Assembly (NCBI RefSeq): GCF_003477605.1
Contig: NZ_QUDR01000011.1
Coordinates: 1 to 64,000, forward strand
Length of the DNA stretch: 64,000 nucleotides
Source: Clostridium sp. AF37-5
GTDB taxonomy: Bacteria; Bacillota; Clostridia; Lachnospirales; Lachnospiraceae
Reading direction: 5' to 3'
The notes beneath the pieces were generated by a model. The model saw only the letters and a list, made by a program, of their open reading frames with translations, had not been told where the DNA came from and did no database searches. This document shows positions 35,388 to 44,041 of this stretch, piece by piece (the first letter of the stretch is position 1; each line of letters begins with the position of its first letter). Position numbers and translations under genes: made by a program.

Positions 35388-36386
35388 TTAGGCTTTCTGA
35401 CTAGTCCCTAACGTAAATGTTCGCATTTGCTGCAAAAACTTATCTTTGCTCTCTTCCTGCTCACAAACAGCCTTTAATTTTTCCATGTTTTTGTTGGAAA
35501 TCCACGTCTTTTTACTGTTGATGTACTGATTGAGAAGCTTCCAGTATTTAATTGGATATGACAAAATGGTGATGAGAAATTCCAGTTCTTTTTTACTGCA
35601 TCCTGCCCCCTCGCAGTAACCATTCCACAAAACTACTCCTTTTTCCACCTGCCACTTATTCTTTTCCATGACTTTTCTCATAAAATACGCCATATCAAGA
35701 AGCTGCATTCCCGGTGCGGCATGCTCAAAATTTGTTGTGGCGAGCCCGCTTTTGGTTAAAAGCAGATTATGGTAATTATACTCCCCGTGGCAGACGTCTT
35801 TGGTCTGCCCACTGTGTTCCTTGTAATAGAGATTTTCGGATAGCTGGCTGCGTACCTGCATGGCACGCTCATAGAAATTTGGAAAGCACTGCATGGCATA
35901 CCGCTCAAATTCCGTTTTTTTCTTCTTTCCACGCATATACCCATACACATGTTTCATTTCCCTGTTATGTTTATCATACCGGGATAAAAGTGGCTGCTGA
36001 AGCAAAACCGGTTCCTCATAAAAGTTTTGCAGACTACTGTGGAGCTGTCCTAAGTTTTCTGCCATCAAGCGAATCGTGGTCACATTTTTGCAGTCACATT
36101 CCTCTCCAAAAAACCATCGGTACAAAACATATTTTGTCCCATCTTCCGCTTCTGTCAAATACTCTCCATCCACATTTTTCACGGCAAAATCTAAAAGTGT
36201 CATACCGTTTTTACGCAAATGATCCTTCACTTCATTTTCCCATTCAAAATGTCCGGTAAGTTTCATTTTTTCACGAAGCAGCAGAGGACCGTCTTTCGTA
36301 TCAAATAGGATGGCACCCCTTGCCCGATATTGATTTTTCACCTGAAACCCGTATTTTTTCTCAATTAATTCCCGTCTGTCTTCCAA
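35388..36386 (-). CDS. CotS-family spore coat kinase-like protein
   Basis: A 332-residue protein with the protein-kinase/aminoglycoside-phosphotransferase fold. The lysine region (GAILFDTKDGPLLLREKM), the catalytic loop CHGEYNYHNLL and the metal loop (TNFEHAAPGMQL) match CotS/YutH-type spore proteins. The Asp usual in HGDxxxxN is Glu here, and the DFD-type Asp is also replaced by Glu in NFEHA, so catalysis may be weak or absent. It may act as a coat component in the mother cell. No close neighbour is sporulation-related. Confidence 0.8.
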   Translation of the reverse strand: MEDRRELIEKKYGFQVKNQYRARGAILFDTKDGPLLLREKMKLTGHFEWENEVKDHLRKNGMTLLDFAVKNVDGEYLTEAEDGTKYVLYRWFFGEECDCKNVTTIRLMAENLGQLHSSLQNFYEEPVLLQQPLLSRYDKHNREMKHVYGYMRGKKKKTEFERYAMQCFPNFYERAMQVRSQLSENLYYKEHSGQTKDVCHGEYNYHNLLLTKSGLATTNFEHAAPGMQLLDMAYFMRKVMEKNKWQVEKGVVLWNGYCEGAGCSKKELEFLITILSYPIKYWKLLNQYINSKKTWISNKNMEKLKAVCEQEESKDKFLQQMRTFTLGTSQKA

Positions 36387-36511
36387 AAATATCCCCTCCT
36401 CAGTCTCCGTTTGTCTGCCTTAAATTTTATGTATCAGAATGAAAAATATGCCATATCATAAATGTTTTTCCGCTTTCATACACTGGGAACAAACGTCTTG
36501 GAGGCGCCCTC

Positions 36512-38239
36512 ATGAAAAAAAGATTTTTTGCGCTCTTTCTCCTTTTTTCCCTCTTCATTGCAGGCTGTCAGACCGGGCAGGATGCAAACGCTGACTTTAA
36601 CACCTTTTGCATGGAAACGTTTCGCTCCTATGCCGCAAGTGACTCCTTAACACTCAATTACACGCTGATGTCCCCGAAAAAATACGGAATTACGGATTTG
36701 CCTGATGGGTTTTCTTCGTTTTCCCTTCACGATTTGAAGCAGATGCAGACTTCGACGGAAAATACACTTGCAAGACTTCGTAGCTTTGCCTCGAAAAATT
36801 TATCCCGCGAGGACAGACTTCTCTATGATACACTTGATGCCTCGCTTACGCTGTCACAGGAGGACATCCGCATGCTTGCTCATTCGTATTCGTTCGACCC
36901 TTCGAGTGGGATTCAGGCACAGCTTCCGGTTCTTCTCTGTGAATTTATTCTTACAGACAAACAGGATTATGACCAGTATTTTTCTTTACTAAAGTCCATC
37001 CCTGCCTACTTTAACTCTTTAACCGCTTTAGAAAAAGCCAAGCAAAAAAAGGGCACACTGCCATCCGCCACAACCATTCGCCACACAATAAGACAGTGTC
37101 AGGAATTTGTCGACTCATCAGGGACAGATGCCATCGAGAAAAGTTTTGAAAAATCCATAAATTCCGCCTCTTTTTTCTCTGCTTCCGAAAAGAAAGAGCG
37201 GTTAGAAAAACATAGGAAACTTCTCTCTCACTCGCTTTTCCCCGCCTATAAAAATCTAATTGCCGAATTAGGTAAACTTTTGCCCTTTGCTCCAAATGAT
37301 GGTGCCCTCGCCGCATACACAGGCGGCCGTGCTTATTATGAATATCTGGTAAAAGAAAAAACCGGCACAATATCTTCACCGGATTCCTTATTTCAAATGC
37401 TGACAAAAAAACTAAGCGAATCCGAACAAAAACTTGCCACCCTTGCCGCCACGTCACCTTCGTCCTTTTTGACCTGCGAAAAGCACACTTCAAAATATGA
37501 AGAGCCAAAATCGATTCTTACTCATTTAAAGAAAAAAATCCGCACGGATTTTCCGGCACTGAAAAAACAGACCTGTCACATCCGCGCCGTCGATTCCTCG
37601 TTAGAAAACTTTTTAAGTCCCGCCTTTTATCTCACACCGCCCATCGACGAGCCTGCCACCAATGTGATTTACATCAATCATGCGGCAAAGTACCGCCGCC
37701 AGAATTTGCATGCTACCTTGGCACACGAGGGCTATCCGGGGCACTTATTTCAGAACTGTTATTTTCGCGAAAAAAATAAGCATCCCCTGCGTTATGTCCT
37801 TAATTTTCCGGCATACACAGAAGGCTACGCCACCTATGCAGAAATCTATTCTTACCAATTTTTAGATGCCACGAAAGAGGAAATCGATATTTTGCAGAAC
37901 AATGCCATTTCCACCCACTGCCTGTATGCGCTCTGCGACATTGGCATTCATGCAAAACACTGGAACCGGAAAAAACTTTCCGATTTTCTTTCAAATCATG
38001 GGATTGTAACAACAGATAATGCCAGAGCCATTTATGAAACGATTATTGACTCGCCCGGCAGTTACCTGCCTTACACGATTGGTTATCTGGAAATCTGCCG
38101 GATTCGTGATACGTTTCAAAAAGCAGCCGGAAAATATTACAGTCCGCTTCTCTTCCACACATTTTTATTGGATACCGGACCAACTTCTTTTCCCGTTTTA
38201 GAGAGGCAAATTAACGGCTGGCTCAAAGAAAAAACTTGA
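36512..38239 (+). CDS. DUF885-family lipoprotein, putative metallopeptidase
   Basis: A 575-residue lipoprotein (lipobox LFIAGC at residues ~14-19). It has the DUF885 signature HATLAHEGYPGHLFQ near residue 406, whose HExxxH resembles a zinc peptidase motif. The rest is helical. The family is described as dipeptidase-like, but substrate is unknown. GGAGG precedes the ATG. Divergent from the CotS-like gene by 125 bp; no second gene is clearly co-transcribed. Confidence 0.85.
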   Translation: MKKRFFALFLLFSLFIAGCQTGQDANADFNTFCMETFRSYAASDSLTLNYTLMSPKKYGITDLPDGFSSFSLHDLKQMQTSTENTLARLRSFASKNLSREDRLLYDTLDASLTLSQEDIRMLAHSYSFDPSSGIQAQLPVLLCEFILTDKQDYDQYFSLLKSIPAYFNSLTALEKAKQKKGTLPSATTIRHTIRQCQEFVDSSGTDAIEKSFEKSINSASFFSASEKKERLEKHRKLLSHSLFPAYKNLIAELGKLLPFAPNDGALAAYTGGRAYYEYLVKEKTGTISSPDSLFQMLTKKLSESEQKLATLAATSPSSFLTCEKHTSKYEEPKSILTHLKKKIRTDFPALKKQTCHIRAVDSSLENFLSPAFYLTPPIDEPATNVIYINHAAKYRRQNLHATLAHEGYPGHLFQNCYFREKNKHPLRYVLNFPAYTEGYATYAEIYSYQFLDATKEEIDILQNNAISTHCLYALCDIGIHAKHWNRKKLSDFLSNHGIVTTDNARAIYETIIDSPGSYLPYTIGYLEICRIRDTFQKAAGKYYSPLLFHTFLLDTGPTSFPVLERQINGWLKEKT

Positions 38240-38328
38240 AACTCCCGATGTTCAATGATATATTGATATTAGATTTATTTTATAGATCTCACCTAACTAA
38301 TCAATTAAAAATTGGAGGAAATATTTAT

Positions 38329-39180
38329 ATGGGAAACTTTTGTACACAATGTGGCCGTCCGCTTCAGGAAGGCGAAGTTTGTAACTGCACTGCACAGGCA
38401 GCGCCAAATCCGGCACCTGCTGCTCCAACACCAACGCCCGTTGCTCCGAATCCGGTAACACCGCCACAGGCTGCACCAACACCGGCTCCGGCTCCTACAC
38501 CGGCACCTACACCGGTACAGGCTGCACCAAGTCAGAGTTCACGTGAAATCAAACAGGGCTTTGAAAATTTGGTTACTGCGTTGAAAACTATTTGGAAAAA
38601 CCCGGCAGAAGCTGTTTCTGCTCTTGCAAAAAAAGAGAGCTGGCTTGCCGCATTGATTTTAATTGCCGCACAGGCACTTTTCAGCGGATTATTTGCTTTG
38701 ACAAACTACGGTGTAGGACTTGAACATAATTCCGCAATAAGCCTTGTGATTTCCTTTTTCTTTACCTTCTTCTTCTCGATTGCTCTCTCCGCAGCAGCAA
38801 TGGGAATGTATCTTGGTATCGGAAAAGCAGTGAAAGCTAACGTTACTTTTAAATCCGCACTGGCAACAGCATCCATTCGCTGTTTCGTATGCCTGCCACT
38901 GACTTTTATCGGTCTTTTACTTGGCATGGCAAGCGTACAGATTGGTATGTTTTTCTTCTTCCTCGGTGAAATCATTGCTGCTTTCTTAAGCATCCTTGCC
39001 GTAGAGAAGAATTTTGAAGTAAACGCAAACCGTGCTTTCCTGATAGTCGGCAGCACATATGTTGTATTATATATTTTGTTTGTTATATTTGCAGCACTTT
39101 TCAATGCTGTAATGCCAACAGAAATATTTACGTTTGTTGAAGGCTCTTCCTACAGTCGATGGAGTGATTGGTTTAATTAA
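38329..39180 (+). CDS. zinc-ribbon, proline-rich membrane protein
   Basis: A 283-residue protein. The N-terminal CTQCGRPLQEGEVCNC is a short zinc ribbon; about 50 Pro/Ala/Thr residues form a flexible linker. The remaining ~190 residues carry four to five membrane helices (SWLAALILIAAQALFSG onwards). It resembles the YIP1/DUF-type zinc-ribbon membrane proteins common in Firmicutes, function unknown. The ATG is chosen because GGAGG is ten bases upstream; a reading from 38236 has no site. The repetitive ACACCGGCTCC-type DNA of the linker is prone to slippage. Confidence 0.75.
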   Translation: MGNFCTQCGRPLQEGEVCNCTAQAAPNPAPAAPTPTPVAPNPVTPPQAAPTPAPAPTPAPTPVQAAPSQSSREIKQGFENLVTALKTIWKNPAEAVSALAKKESWLAALILIAAQALFSGLFALTNYGVGLEHNSAISLVISFFFTFFFSIALSAAAMGMYLGIGKAVKANVTFKSALATASIRCFVCLPLTFIGLLLGMASVQIGMFFFFLGEIIAAFLSILAVEKNFEVNANRAFLIVGSTYVVLYILFVIFAALFNAVMPTEIFTFVEGSSYSRWSDWFN

Positions 39181-39223
39181 ATGCCGGCGTGAAAAAATTT
39201 AAAAAATAAGTGAGGATTTTGAT

Positions 39224-39682
39224 ATGTTTAAGCAAGGTATAAAAGGCAGATATCTACATAAACATGCCACTTTTCTGTGGCTTAGCCTTTGCCTTGCCAT
39301 TTTTTTATCGTCTCTGCCTCAAAAGGCACTTTTTGACAGAAATATTTTCTCATGCAGCCACGAATTAGACCAGTCATTGCAGCCGGTGCAGACACAGATT
39401 GGCACAAATGATTCCATCCCATTTTCCGGATGGGTTCTTTCTGCCGGCAAAGAGGGACAACCATTATCCTTTCTTTCCAGAATTCGTGTATCAAACCGGA
39501 TTCCTTTTCGGCTACCGATTCCGGAACTTTGGTTTTCCGTTTTAGGTCTTTGTTTCGCCCTTTGGCAGTTCGTTTTTCTGCAAAGACTCAGGCGGCAGAG
39601 AAAAGACAATCATCTAAGAAATTTTTTGATACGATACATACATAATCAAAACGGAGAAACCTACCGTCAGGTCCTTTTCTGA
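39224..39682 (+). CDS. hypothetical membrane-anchored protein
   Basis: A 152-residue basic protein. One membrane segment lies at about 17-30 (FLWLSLCLAIFLSS) and another near 100-118 (LWFSVLGLCFALWQFVFL). The ~65 residues between them face outwards. No recognised family. GAGGATT precedes the ATG. It sits 43 bp after the zinc-ribbon membrane protein and 32 bp before a tiny membrane peptide gene, so these three may be co-transcribed. No function is proposed. Confidence 0.6.
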   Translation: MFKQGIKGRYLHKHATFLWLSLCLAIFLSSLPQKALFDRNIFSCSHELDQSLQPVQTQIGTNDSIPFSGWVLSAGKEGQPLSFLSRIRVSNRIPFRLPIPELWFSVLGLCFALWQFVFLQRLRRQRKDNHLRNFLIRYIHNQNGETYRQVLF

Positions 39683-39714
39683 TTTCATAGAAGTCGGGAA
39701 AGGAGGACGTAACC

Positions 39715-39798
39715 ATGATATTTGCAATTAAAACAATTATTTGCATTGCTGTTATCGGTCCAATCACAGCATGGGCTTATCATATTGAACATCGATAA
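39715..39798 (+). CDS. 27-residue predicted transmembrane peptide
   Basis: A 27-codon reading frame: Met followed by about 20 hydrophobic residues (IKTIICIAVIGPITAWAY) and ending in HIEHR. The ribosome site AAAGGAGG is ideal and seven bases upstream. It resembles small single-helix membrane proteins such as those modulating transporters or cell-wall machinery. It is too short for routine annotation, and coding status rests only on the start site and hydrophobic composition. Confidence 0.5.
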   Translation: MIFAIKTIICIAVIGPITAWAYHIEHR

Positions 39799-39845
39799 TA
39801 GCAAACAGGTTTCTCAAACTCAAATTTTATCAAGTGGCTTATGCC

Positions 39846-39903
39846 AAAAAAAGACTGCCTGTTCTGCGATATAACAATCGTCAGAGCAGACAGCCTTTTT
39901 TAT
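39846..39903. terminator. bidirectional terminator between the small membrane peptide and carboxylesterase genes
   Basis: A stem formed by GACTGCCTGTTCTG-CGAT and ATCGTCAGAGCAGACAGCC with an AT-rich loop, flanked by runs of A on one side and T on the other. It can serve both convergent transcripts. Confidence 0.75.
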
Positions 39904-41420
39904 TTCATTCGTTCTATTCTGTCACTAAGAAGGAACTCCATCAGCTTTGAATTTTTTTCATTTCCGGATTTTGCACCTTGTGCAGTAAACACCATTTCTG
40001 CCCGGTCATTTTCCTGATACGGATTCCATTTTGGAAGAACCTTTCCGTCATCATCTGTTCCATTTGGATCACCGTATTTGATAAAATTCGCCCAATAATT
40101 ACACATTTGTCTGGCTAAATCATAATGCCTGCCAACAAATGGCCGCCAGCATTTGGCAAGTGTTTCAAAGAAAAACCACAAATCAACGGAATGAAATGTT
40201 CCCGGATGATCCTCTCCCGGTATATCCGGCGCAAAACGATAATAATAACAGTTTGCAGGCTTCACACTTTTTTCATTTAGAAGAAATGCGGCCTTTGTCA
40301 TAAGTTCCATACCGCTAACGGGCGCATAACCATCTTTCGTTTGCTCATGCACTTGTGGTATTGCAAGAAACTCTTCCGCTTTTTTGCAAAACCAAGCACT
40401 TGCCTTCTTCTCAAGTTCTTCTTCATTCTGCGCATCAATCACAAATGGAAACTCATCTTCCGTATTTCCGGCAAGAACAGGCACACCGGCATATTTCCCT
40501 TGCGCAAACAAACGAATCGGATCGCCGATACAAATATTATTATCCCTTGACGTTACCATAATTTCATTTTCATACATAAATTTATCATAACAATCACGAA
40601 TATATTTTGCATCCAGCTGCCTGGCCTCTGCCAGAGTCTTCACACCAAGATAATCGAAAAATTTCTCACCAAGTTTCTCTGCCTCATCCAACGATGGCGG
40701 AATTCCCATTCCCTCTTCAGCATATGGGCTTCGAATCATGCCGCTCATAATCACTGCACGCTGAAACAAATCAAAGTTATCCGGACAGGTCATCTGTGTC
40801 AGTACGCTCCCTGCCCCCGCCGACTGTCCGGCAATGGTAATCTGTTCTGGGTCGCCGCCAAATGACGCAATATTTCGTACAACCCAGCGAAGCCCTGCCT
40901 GCTGGTCAAGATTTCCAAAGTTTGTCGGTGCTTCCGGTGCCTCTTTGGTCAAATCTTTATGAGCAAGAAATCCAAAACAGTTGATACGGTAATTTACTGT
41001 CACAACAACGACACCTCTTTTAGCAAGCCGCTCTCCATCAAATTCCATTTCGGATGGATAACCCCACTGCAGCCCGCCGCCAAAATACCATACTAAAACC
41101 GGCTGTTTTTCATCTACAGTCTTTGCACTTGTCCACACATTCAGGTACAAACAATCTTCGTCCATAGGAATCTCCGGATCTACATGCCACTCTTTGCAAT
41201 ACACGTCTGTTCCAAGTCCCGGTATGCTCTGCATGGAAATCGGTGCAAATCGAGATGCATCCCTGATTCCCTCCCAGTCAGCCGCCGGCTGCGGTGCACG
41301 CCAGCGATTTTCTCTAATTGGTGGTGCCGCAAATGGGATTCCCTTAAATACAGTAATTCTAGGATCCGCTGCTTCAATTCCGCGCACCCATCCGTTTTCA
41401 GTCTTTGCCTCTCGTATCAT
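39900..41420 (-). CDS. carboxylesterase/lipase family (para-nitrobenzyl esterase type)
   Basis: A 506-residue alpha/beta hydrolase. The nucleophile Ser is in TIAGQSAGAGSV; the oxyanion region WYFGGGLQWG and the catalytic His in DHPGTFHSVDLW are present, with a Glu in a typical position. It resembles PnbA-like esterases that hydrolyse aromatic or short-chain esters, consistent with plant-polymer side-chain removal, which is only a suggestion. It has no signal peptide. The ATG has AGGAGG upstream; the earlier in-frame ATG is less likely. It overlaps no neighbour. Confidence 0.92.
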   Translation of the reverse strand: MIREAKTENGWVRGIEAADPRITVFKGIPFAAPPIRENRWRAPQPAADWEGIRDASRFAPISMQSIPGLGTDVYCKEWHVDPEIPMDEDCLYLNVWTSAKTVDEKQPVLVWYFGGGLQWGYPSEMEFDGERLAKRGVVVVTVNYRINCFGFLAHKDLTKEAPEAPTNFGNLDQQAGLRWVVRNIASFGGDPEQITIAGQSAGAGSVLTQMTCPDNFDLFQRAVIMSGMIRSPYAEEGMGIPPSLDEAEKLGEKFFDYLGVKTLAEARQLDAKYIRDCYDKFMYENEIMVTSRDNNICIGDPIRLFAQGKYAGVPVLAGNTEDEFPFVIDAQNEEELEKKASAWFCKKAEEFLAIPQVHEQTKDGYAPVSGMELMTKAAFLLNEKSVKPANCYYYRFAPDIPGEDHPGTFHSVDLWFFFETLAKCWRPFVGRHYDLARQMCNYWANFIKYGDPNGTDDDGKVLPKWNPYQENDRAEMVFTAQGAKSGNEKNSKLMEFLLSDRIERMK

Positions 41421-41495
41421 CAAAAAACCTCCTTTTTTCTTTCCCCAAAACAAACTCTTAGAAATTTTATGAATACACGATTGATCTGTGTCGAA

Positions 41496-41529
41496 AAAGA
41501 AGCACTCTCATAATCGAAAGTGCTTCTTT
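41496..41529. terminator. terminator between the small acidic protein and carboxylesterase genes
   Basis: An 11-bp stem (AAAGAAGCACT and AGTGCTTCTTT) with an 11-base loop. It overlaps the stop codon of the small acidic protein gene. Confidence 0.7.
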
Positions 41530-41680
41530 AAACCATACGGTGTTTCTGAATAATCTCCTCGTATCTGCGGTTAGAGGCTTCCATCTCCATCTCAAATTCT
41601 AATTCTTCAATCTCAGCGTCCTCCTGATCGAGTTCCTCTAACAGTCCAAGGAGATCATCATCCGTCAAAAACTGTTCCAT
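41528..41680 (-). CDS. small acidic helical protein
   Basis: A 50-residue protein, strongly acidic in the centre (EELDQEDAEIEELEFEMEME) with a basic end. A long amphipathic helix or coiled coil is likely. Family unknown. AGGAGGGG precedes the ATG, which is chosen over a longer reading that runs into a palindrome. It lies between the carboxylesterase and a palindrome-rich gap, with a terminator at its stop. Confidence 0.6.
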   Translation of the reverse strand: MEQFLTDDDLLGLLEELDQEDAEIEELEFEMEMEASNRRYEEIIQKHRMV

Positions 41681-41757
41681 GATTCCCCTCCTTTTATTGA
41701 TATATTTATTGTAGCATAAAAGAGGGGGGTTCACAAGGGGGGGATGGTACTTTTTTT

Positions 41758-41828
41758 GGTTTCCGTAATCTAGGAGAAGGGCTTTGTGCCCACTCGTCAC
41801 AAAGCCCTTCTCCTAGATTACGGAAACC
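41758..41828. repeat. palindromic element family B, copy 2 (deletion form)
   Basis: A perfect 31-bp stem (arms starting GGTTTCCGTAATCTAGG) with a nine-base loop CCCACTCGT. The minus strand reads CTTTGTGACGAGTGGG at the apex, matching the inner left arm of copy 3 (CTTTGTGACAAGTGGG). It therefore looks like a copy that lost the apical stem and the asymmetric bulge. Confidence 0.75.
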
Positions 41829-42130
41829 GAAGAAACTGCCATTAATCTTTTTTGTTCTAGGTGTGTTTATTGGTTCTGTGACAACTCTTTTTGCTTGTTT
41901 TGCCTCATAGAGTTGCATTTTTGCCTTATAATTAAGCCTAATCAAGGAAAATCGCAGGTTATATGCAACCCTTTCTGCTAATTTTTTCTTTTTGGTTGTT
42001 TTTTTTCGCTTCATTTTAAAACGGATGCAACTCTTTTTGCTTTTGTAAAGATTTAGGTTGCATAAGTTTCGATGGACCCTCTATTCTGCGAAGATTAATT
42101 GGCTCCAACCCTGCCTTCCCCATATGATGC

Positions 42131-42306
42131 GTTATCTTTTTTTGTTTTCCGTAATTCAGTAGAAAAGCTTTGTGACAAGTGGGTTTTGAGTACGTCGGTA
42201 TGTGGCACTGGTAGTTTCAGTGCCCATACCGCTACGCACTCAACGAGCGAGAGCGCCCACGAGACGCAAAGTTTTTCTACTGAATTACGGAAAACAAAAA
42301 AATAAC
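42131..42306. repeat. palindromic element family B, copy 3 (long form)
   Basis: A 176-nt structure: basal stem of about 37 bp (GTTTTCCGTAATTCAGTAG), a GTGGG/CCCAC step, a one-sided 3' bulge containing CGAGCGAGAGCG, then an apical hairpin with GGTATG/CATACC and GCACTG/CAGTGC. It ends six bases before the promoter of the downstream gene. Confidence 0.75.
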
Positions 42307-42311
42307 ACCCC

Positions 42312-42340
42312 TTGAAAATCCCCCCCACATAAGCTATGAT
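42312..42340 (+). promoter_or_regulatory. sigma-A-type promoter of the small membrane protein gene
   Basis: TTGAAA (42312-42317), 17 bases including seven C residues, TATGAT (42335-42340). It is 53 bases before the ATG. Confidence 0.65.
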
Positions 42341-42393
42341 AGTACCATGCGAAACCAATTTCTGCTAAAACAGAAACGAAAGGAGTTTATCAA

Positions 42394-42762
42394 ATGAACG
42401 AAGAAAACATTGTTTTTAATTCAGAGGATGTACAAAATAACAAAGTTATGGGGATTTTAGCTTATTTCGGAATTCTTTTCCTGATTCCGCTACTTGCAGC
42501 AAAAGATTCACAATACGCAAGATTCCATACAAATCAGGGAATTGTGCTTTTTATTTTCAGTGTAGCACTTAACATAATCGGCAATGGTATTTCCTTTGTA
42601 ATCTCTGTTACAAGCTTCGGAATCTTATCCTTTGTGGGAACACTTATAACCGGACTGATTGGATTGGTTTGTTTAGCATTCGCTATTGTCGGCATTGTAA
42701 ATGCCTGCTCCGGCGAGCCAAAGAAACTTCCGATTATCGGAAATATCACTCTTTACAAATAA
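42394..42762 (+). CDS. small DUF4870-like membrane protein
   Basis: A 122-residue protein with three to four membrane helices. It contains the segment LAYFGILFLIPLLAAKDSQYARFHTNQGI, typical of DUF4870-type proteins (a helix, then FHxxQ). No function is known. AAAGGAG precedes the ATG, and a good promoter lies upstream. It lies 73 bp before hydF; a weak hairpin (AGGCGGTATC with GATACCGCCT) separates them. Confidence 0.7.
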   Translation: MNEENIVFNSEDVQNNKVMGILAYFGILFLIPLLAAKDSQYARFHTNQGIVLFIFSVALNIIGNGISFVISVTSFGILSFVGTLITGLIGLVCLAFAIVGIVNACSGEPKKLPIIGNITLYK

Positions 42763-42780
42763 TAAACAGTTATTATAGCA

Positions 42781-42816
42781 GACCAAAGGCGGTTATCTTA
42801 CAAGATACCGCCTTTT
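42781..42816 (+). terminator. intrinsic terminator after the DUF4870-like gene
   Basis: AAAGGCGGTTATCTTACAAGATACCGCCTTTTT: a stem AGGCGGT-ATC/GAT-ACCGCCT with a short loop and a T run, just before hydF. Confidence 0.75.
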
Positions 42817-42835
42817 TAAGAAAGGATGACAGATT

Positions 42836-44041
42836 ATGTCAATGAACACAACACCAAAGGGAGAACGAATCCACATTGCTTTATTTGGACGGCGAAATGC
42901 CGGAAAATCAAGTCTCATTAACGCCATAACCGGACAGGACTTAGCCATTGTATCCGATGTACTGGGAACCACAACTGACCCGGTTTACAAGGCAATGGAA
43001 ATTTTACCGCTTGGTCCGGTTATGCTAATCGACACACCGGGACTTGACGATGAAGGCGTGTTGGGCGAAGAGCGCATCAAAAAGGCGCGAAGCGTTTTAA
43101 ATAAAACGGACTTAGCGTTAATTGTTGCCGATGGAAACGAGGCAGCAAAAGATTTTTCTTTTGAGCACCAGATTCTTGCCCTGACGAAAAAGAAAAATAT
43201 TCCTTCAATTGTTGTGTTGAACAAACAGGATTTATGGGCTGAAAATGAAGCAGCAATTCAGGCATATGGAGATTTATGTGTTAGTTCCAAAACAGGGTAT
43301 CACATTCATGAATTGAAAGAACTTATGACGACAAAACTGCCGACAGATGACCAGACCGGAAAAATCGTTGGTGATTTGCTCTCCCCACTCGATTTTGTCG
43401 TTCTTGTCGTTCCGATTGACTCGGCGGCACCAAAGGGACGTCTGATTCTGCCGCAGCAGCAGGTAATTCGAGATGTGCTGGAATCCGGAGCGACCGCTAT
43501 TGTATGCCGGGATACCGAACTTGCAGACACTTTGAAAAAGCTGGGCCAGCCACCAAAACTTGTCATTACGGACTCCCAGGCATTTGCAAGTGTATCAAAA
43601 GACACGCCAAAAAATATTCCGCTCACTTCTTTCTCGATTCTTTTTTCCCGGTATAAGGGAGATTTGCAGACACAGATTGACGGAGTAAAAATGCTTGATA
43701 AATTAAAAGACGGCGACACGATTCTGATGGCAGAGGGATGCACACACCACAGACAGTGCGATGACATTGGAACGGTAAAACTTCCACGCTGGATTTCCGA
43801 GTACACCGGTAAAAAATTAAACTTTGCCACATCAAGCGGCGGTGGATTTCCGGAAAATTTGAGTCCGTACCGGCTGATTGTCCACTGTGGCGGATGCACC
43901 TTAAGCAAGCGGGAAATGGCATTTCGCATCGCTGAAGCAAAAGACCAGAATGTCCCAATTGTCAACTATGGCACGATGATTGCACAATTAAAGGGCGTAC
44001 TCAAAAGAAGTATCGCCCCATTTGCTGACGAGTTATCGTAA
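42836..44041 (+). CDS. hydF: [FeFe]-hydrogenase H-cluster maturation GTPase HydF
   Basis: A scaffold that assembles and transfers the 2Fe subcluster of [FeFe]-hydrogenase, working with HydE and HydG. The 401-residue protein has an Era-like GTPase domain (Walker A GRRNAGKSS at 18-26, DTPGLDDEG, NKQD), a dimerisation domain and a C-terminal [4Fe-4S] site formed by CTHHRQC and HCGGC. This implies fermentative H2 metabolism. HydE, HydG and the hydrogenase are not in the window. Its last nine bases overlap the opposite GGDEF gene. Confidence 0.96.
   Translation: MSMNTTPKGERIHIALFGRRNAGKSSLINAITGQDLAIVSDVLGTTTDPVYKAMEILPLGPVMLIDTPGLDDEGVLGEERIKKARSVLNKTDLALIVADGNEAAKDFSFEHQILALTKKKNIPSIVVLNKQDLWAENEAAIQAYGDLCVSSKTGYHIHELKELMTTKLPTDDQTGKIVGDLLSPLDFVVLVVPIDSAAPKGRLILPQQQVIRDVLESGATAIVCRDTELADTLKKLGQPPKLVITDSQAFASVSKDTPKNIPLTSFSILFSRYKGDLQTQIDGVKMLDKLKDGDTILMAEGCTHHRQCDDIGTVKLPRWISEYTGKKLNFATSSGGGFPENLSPYRLIVHCGGCTLSKREMAFRIAEAKDQNVPIVNYGTMIAQLKGVLKRSIAPFADELS

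Larger units (their letters stand above)
41681..42393. other. 713-bp palindrome-bearing intergenic region
   Basis: No supported gene. It holds family-B copy 2 (41758-41828) and copy 3 (42131-42306), a 15-bp direct repeat CAACTCTTTTTGCTT (41882-41896 and 42028-42042), and a sigma-A promoter (42312-42340). A 102-codon minus-strand reading (41706-42014) crosses copy 2 and lacks a ribosome site, so it is not listed as a gene. Confidence 0.7.

Noticed and set aside
38370..38530. Pro/Ala/Thr repeat of the zinc-ribbon protein as a CRISPR or minisatellite
   Set aside because: It is an in-frame, irregular low-complexity linker with no spacer structure.
41706..42014. 102-codon minus-strand reading frame with a Lys/Arg-rich N-terminus
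   Set aside because: No ribosome site, and its second half runs through a palindrome. The basic start is protein-like but too weak to call.
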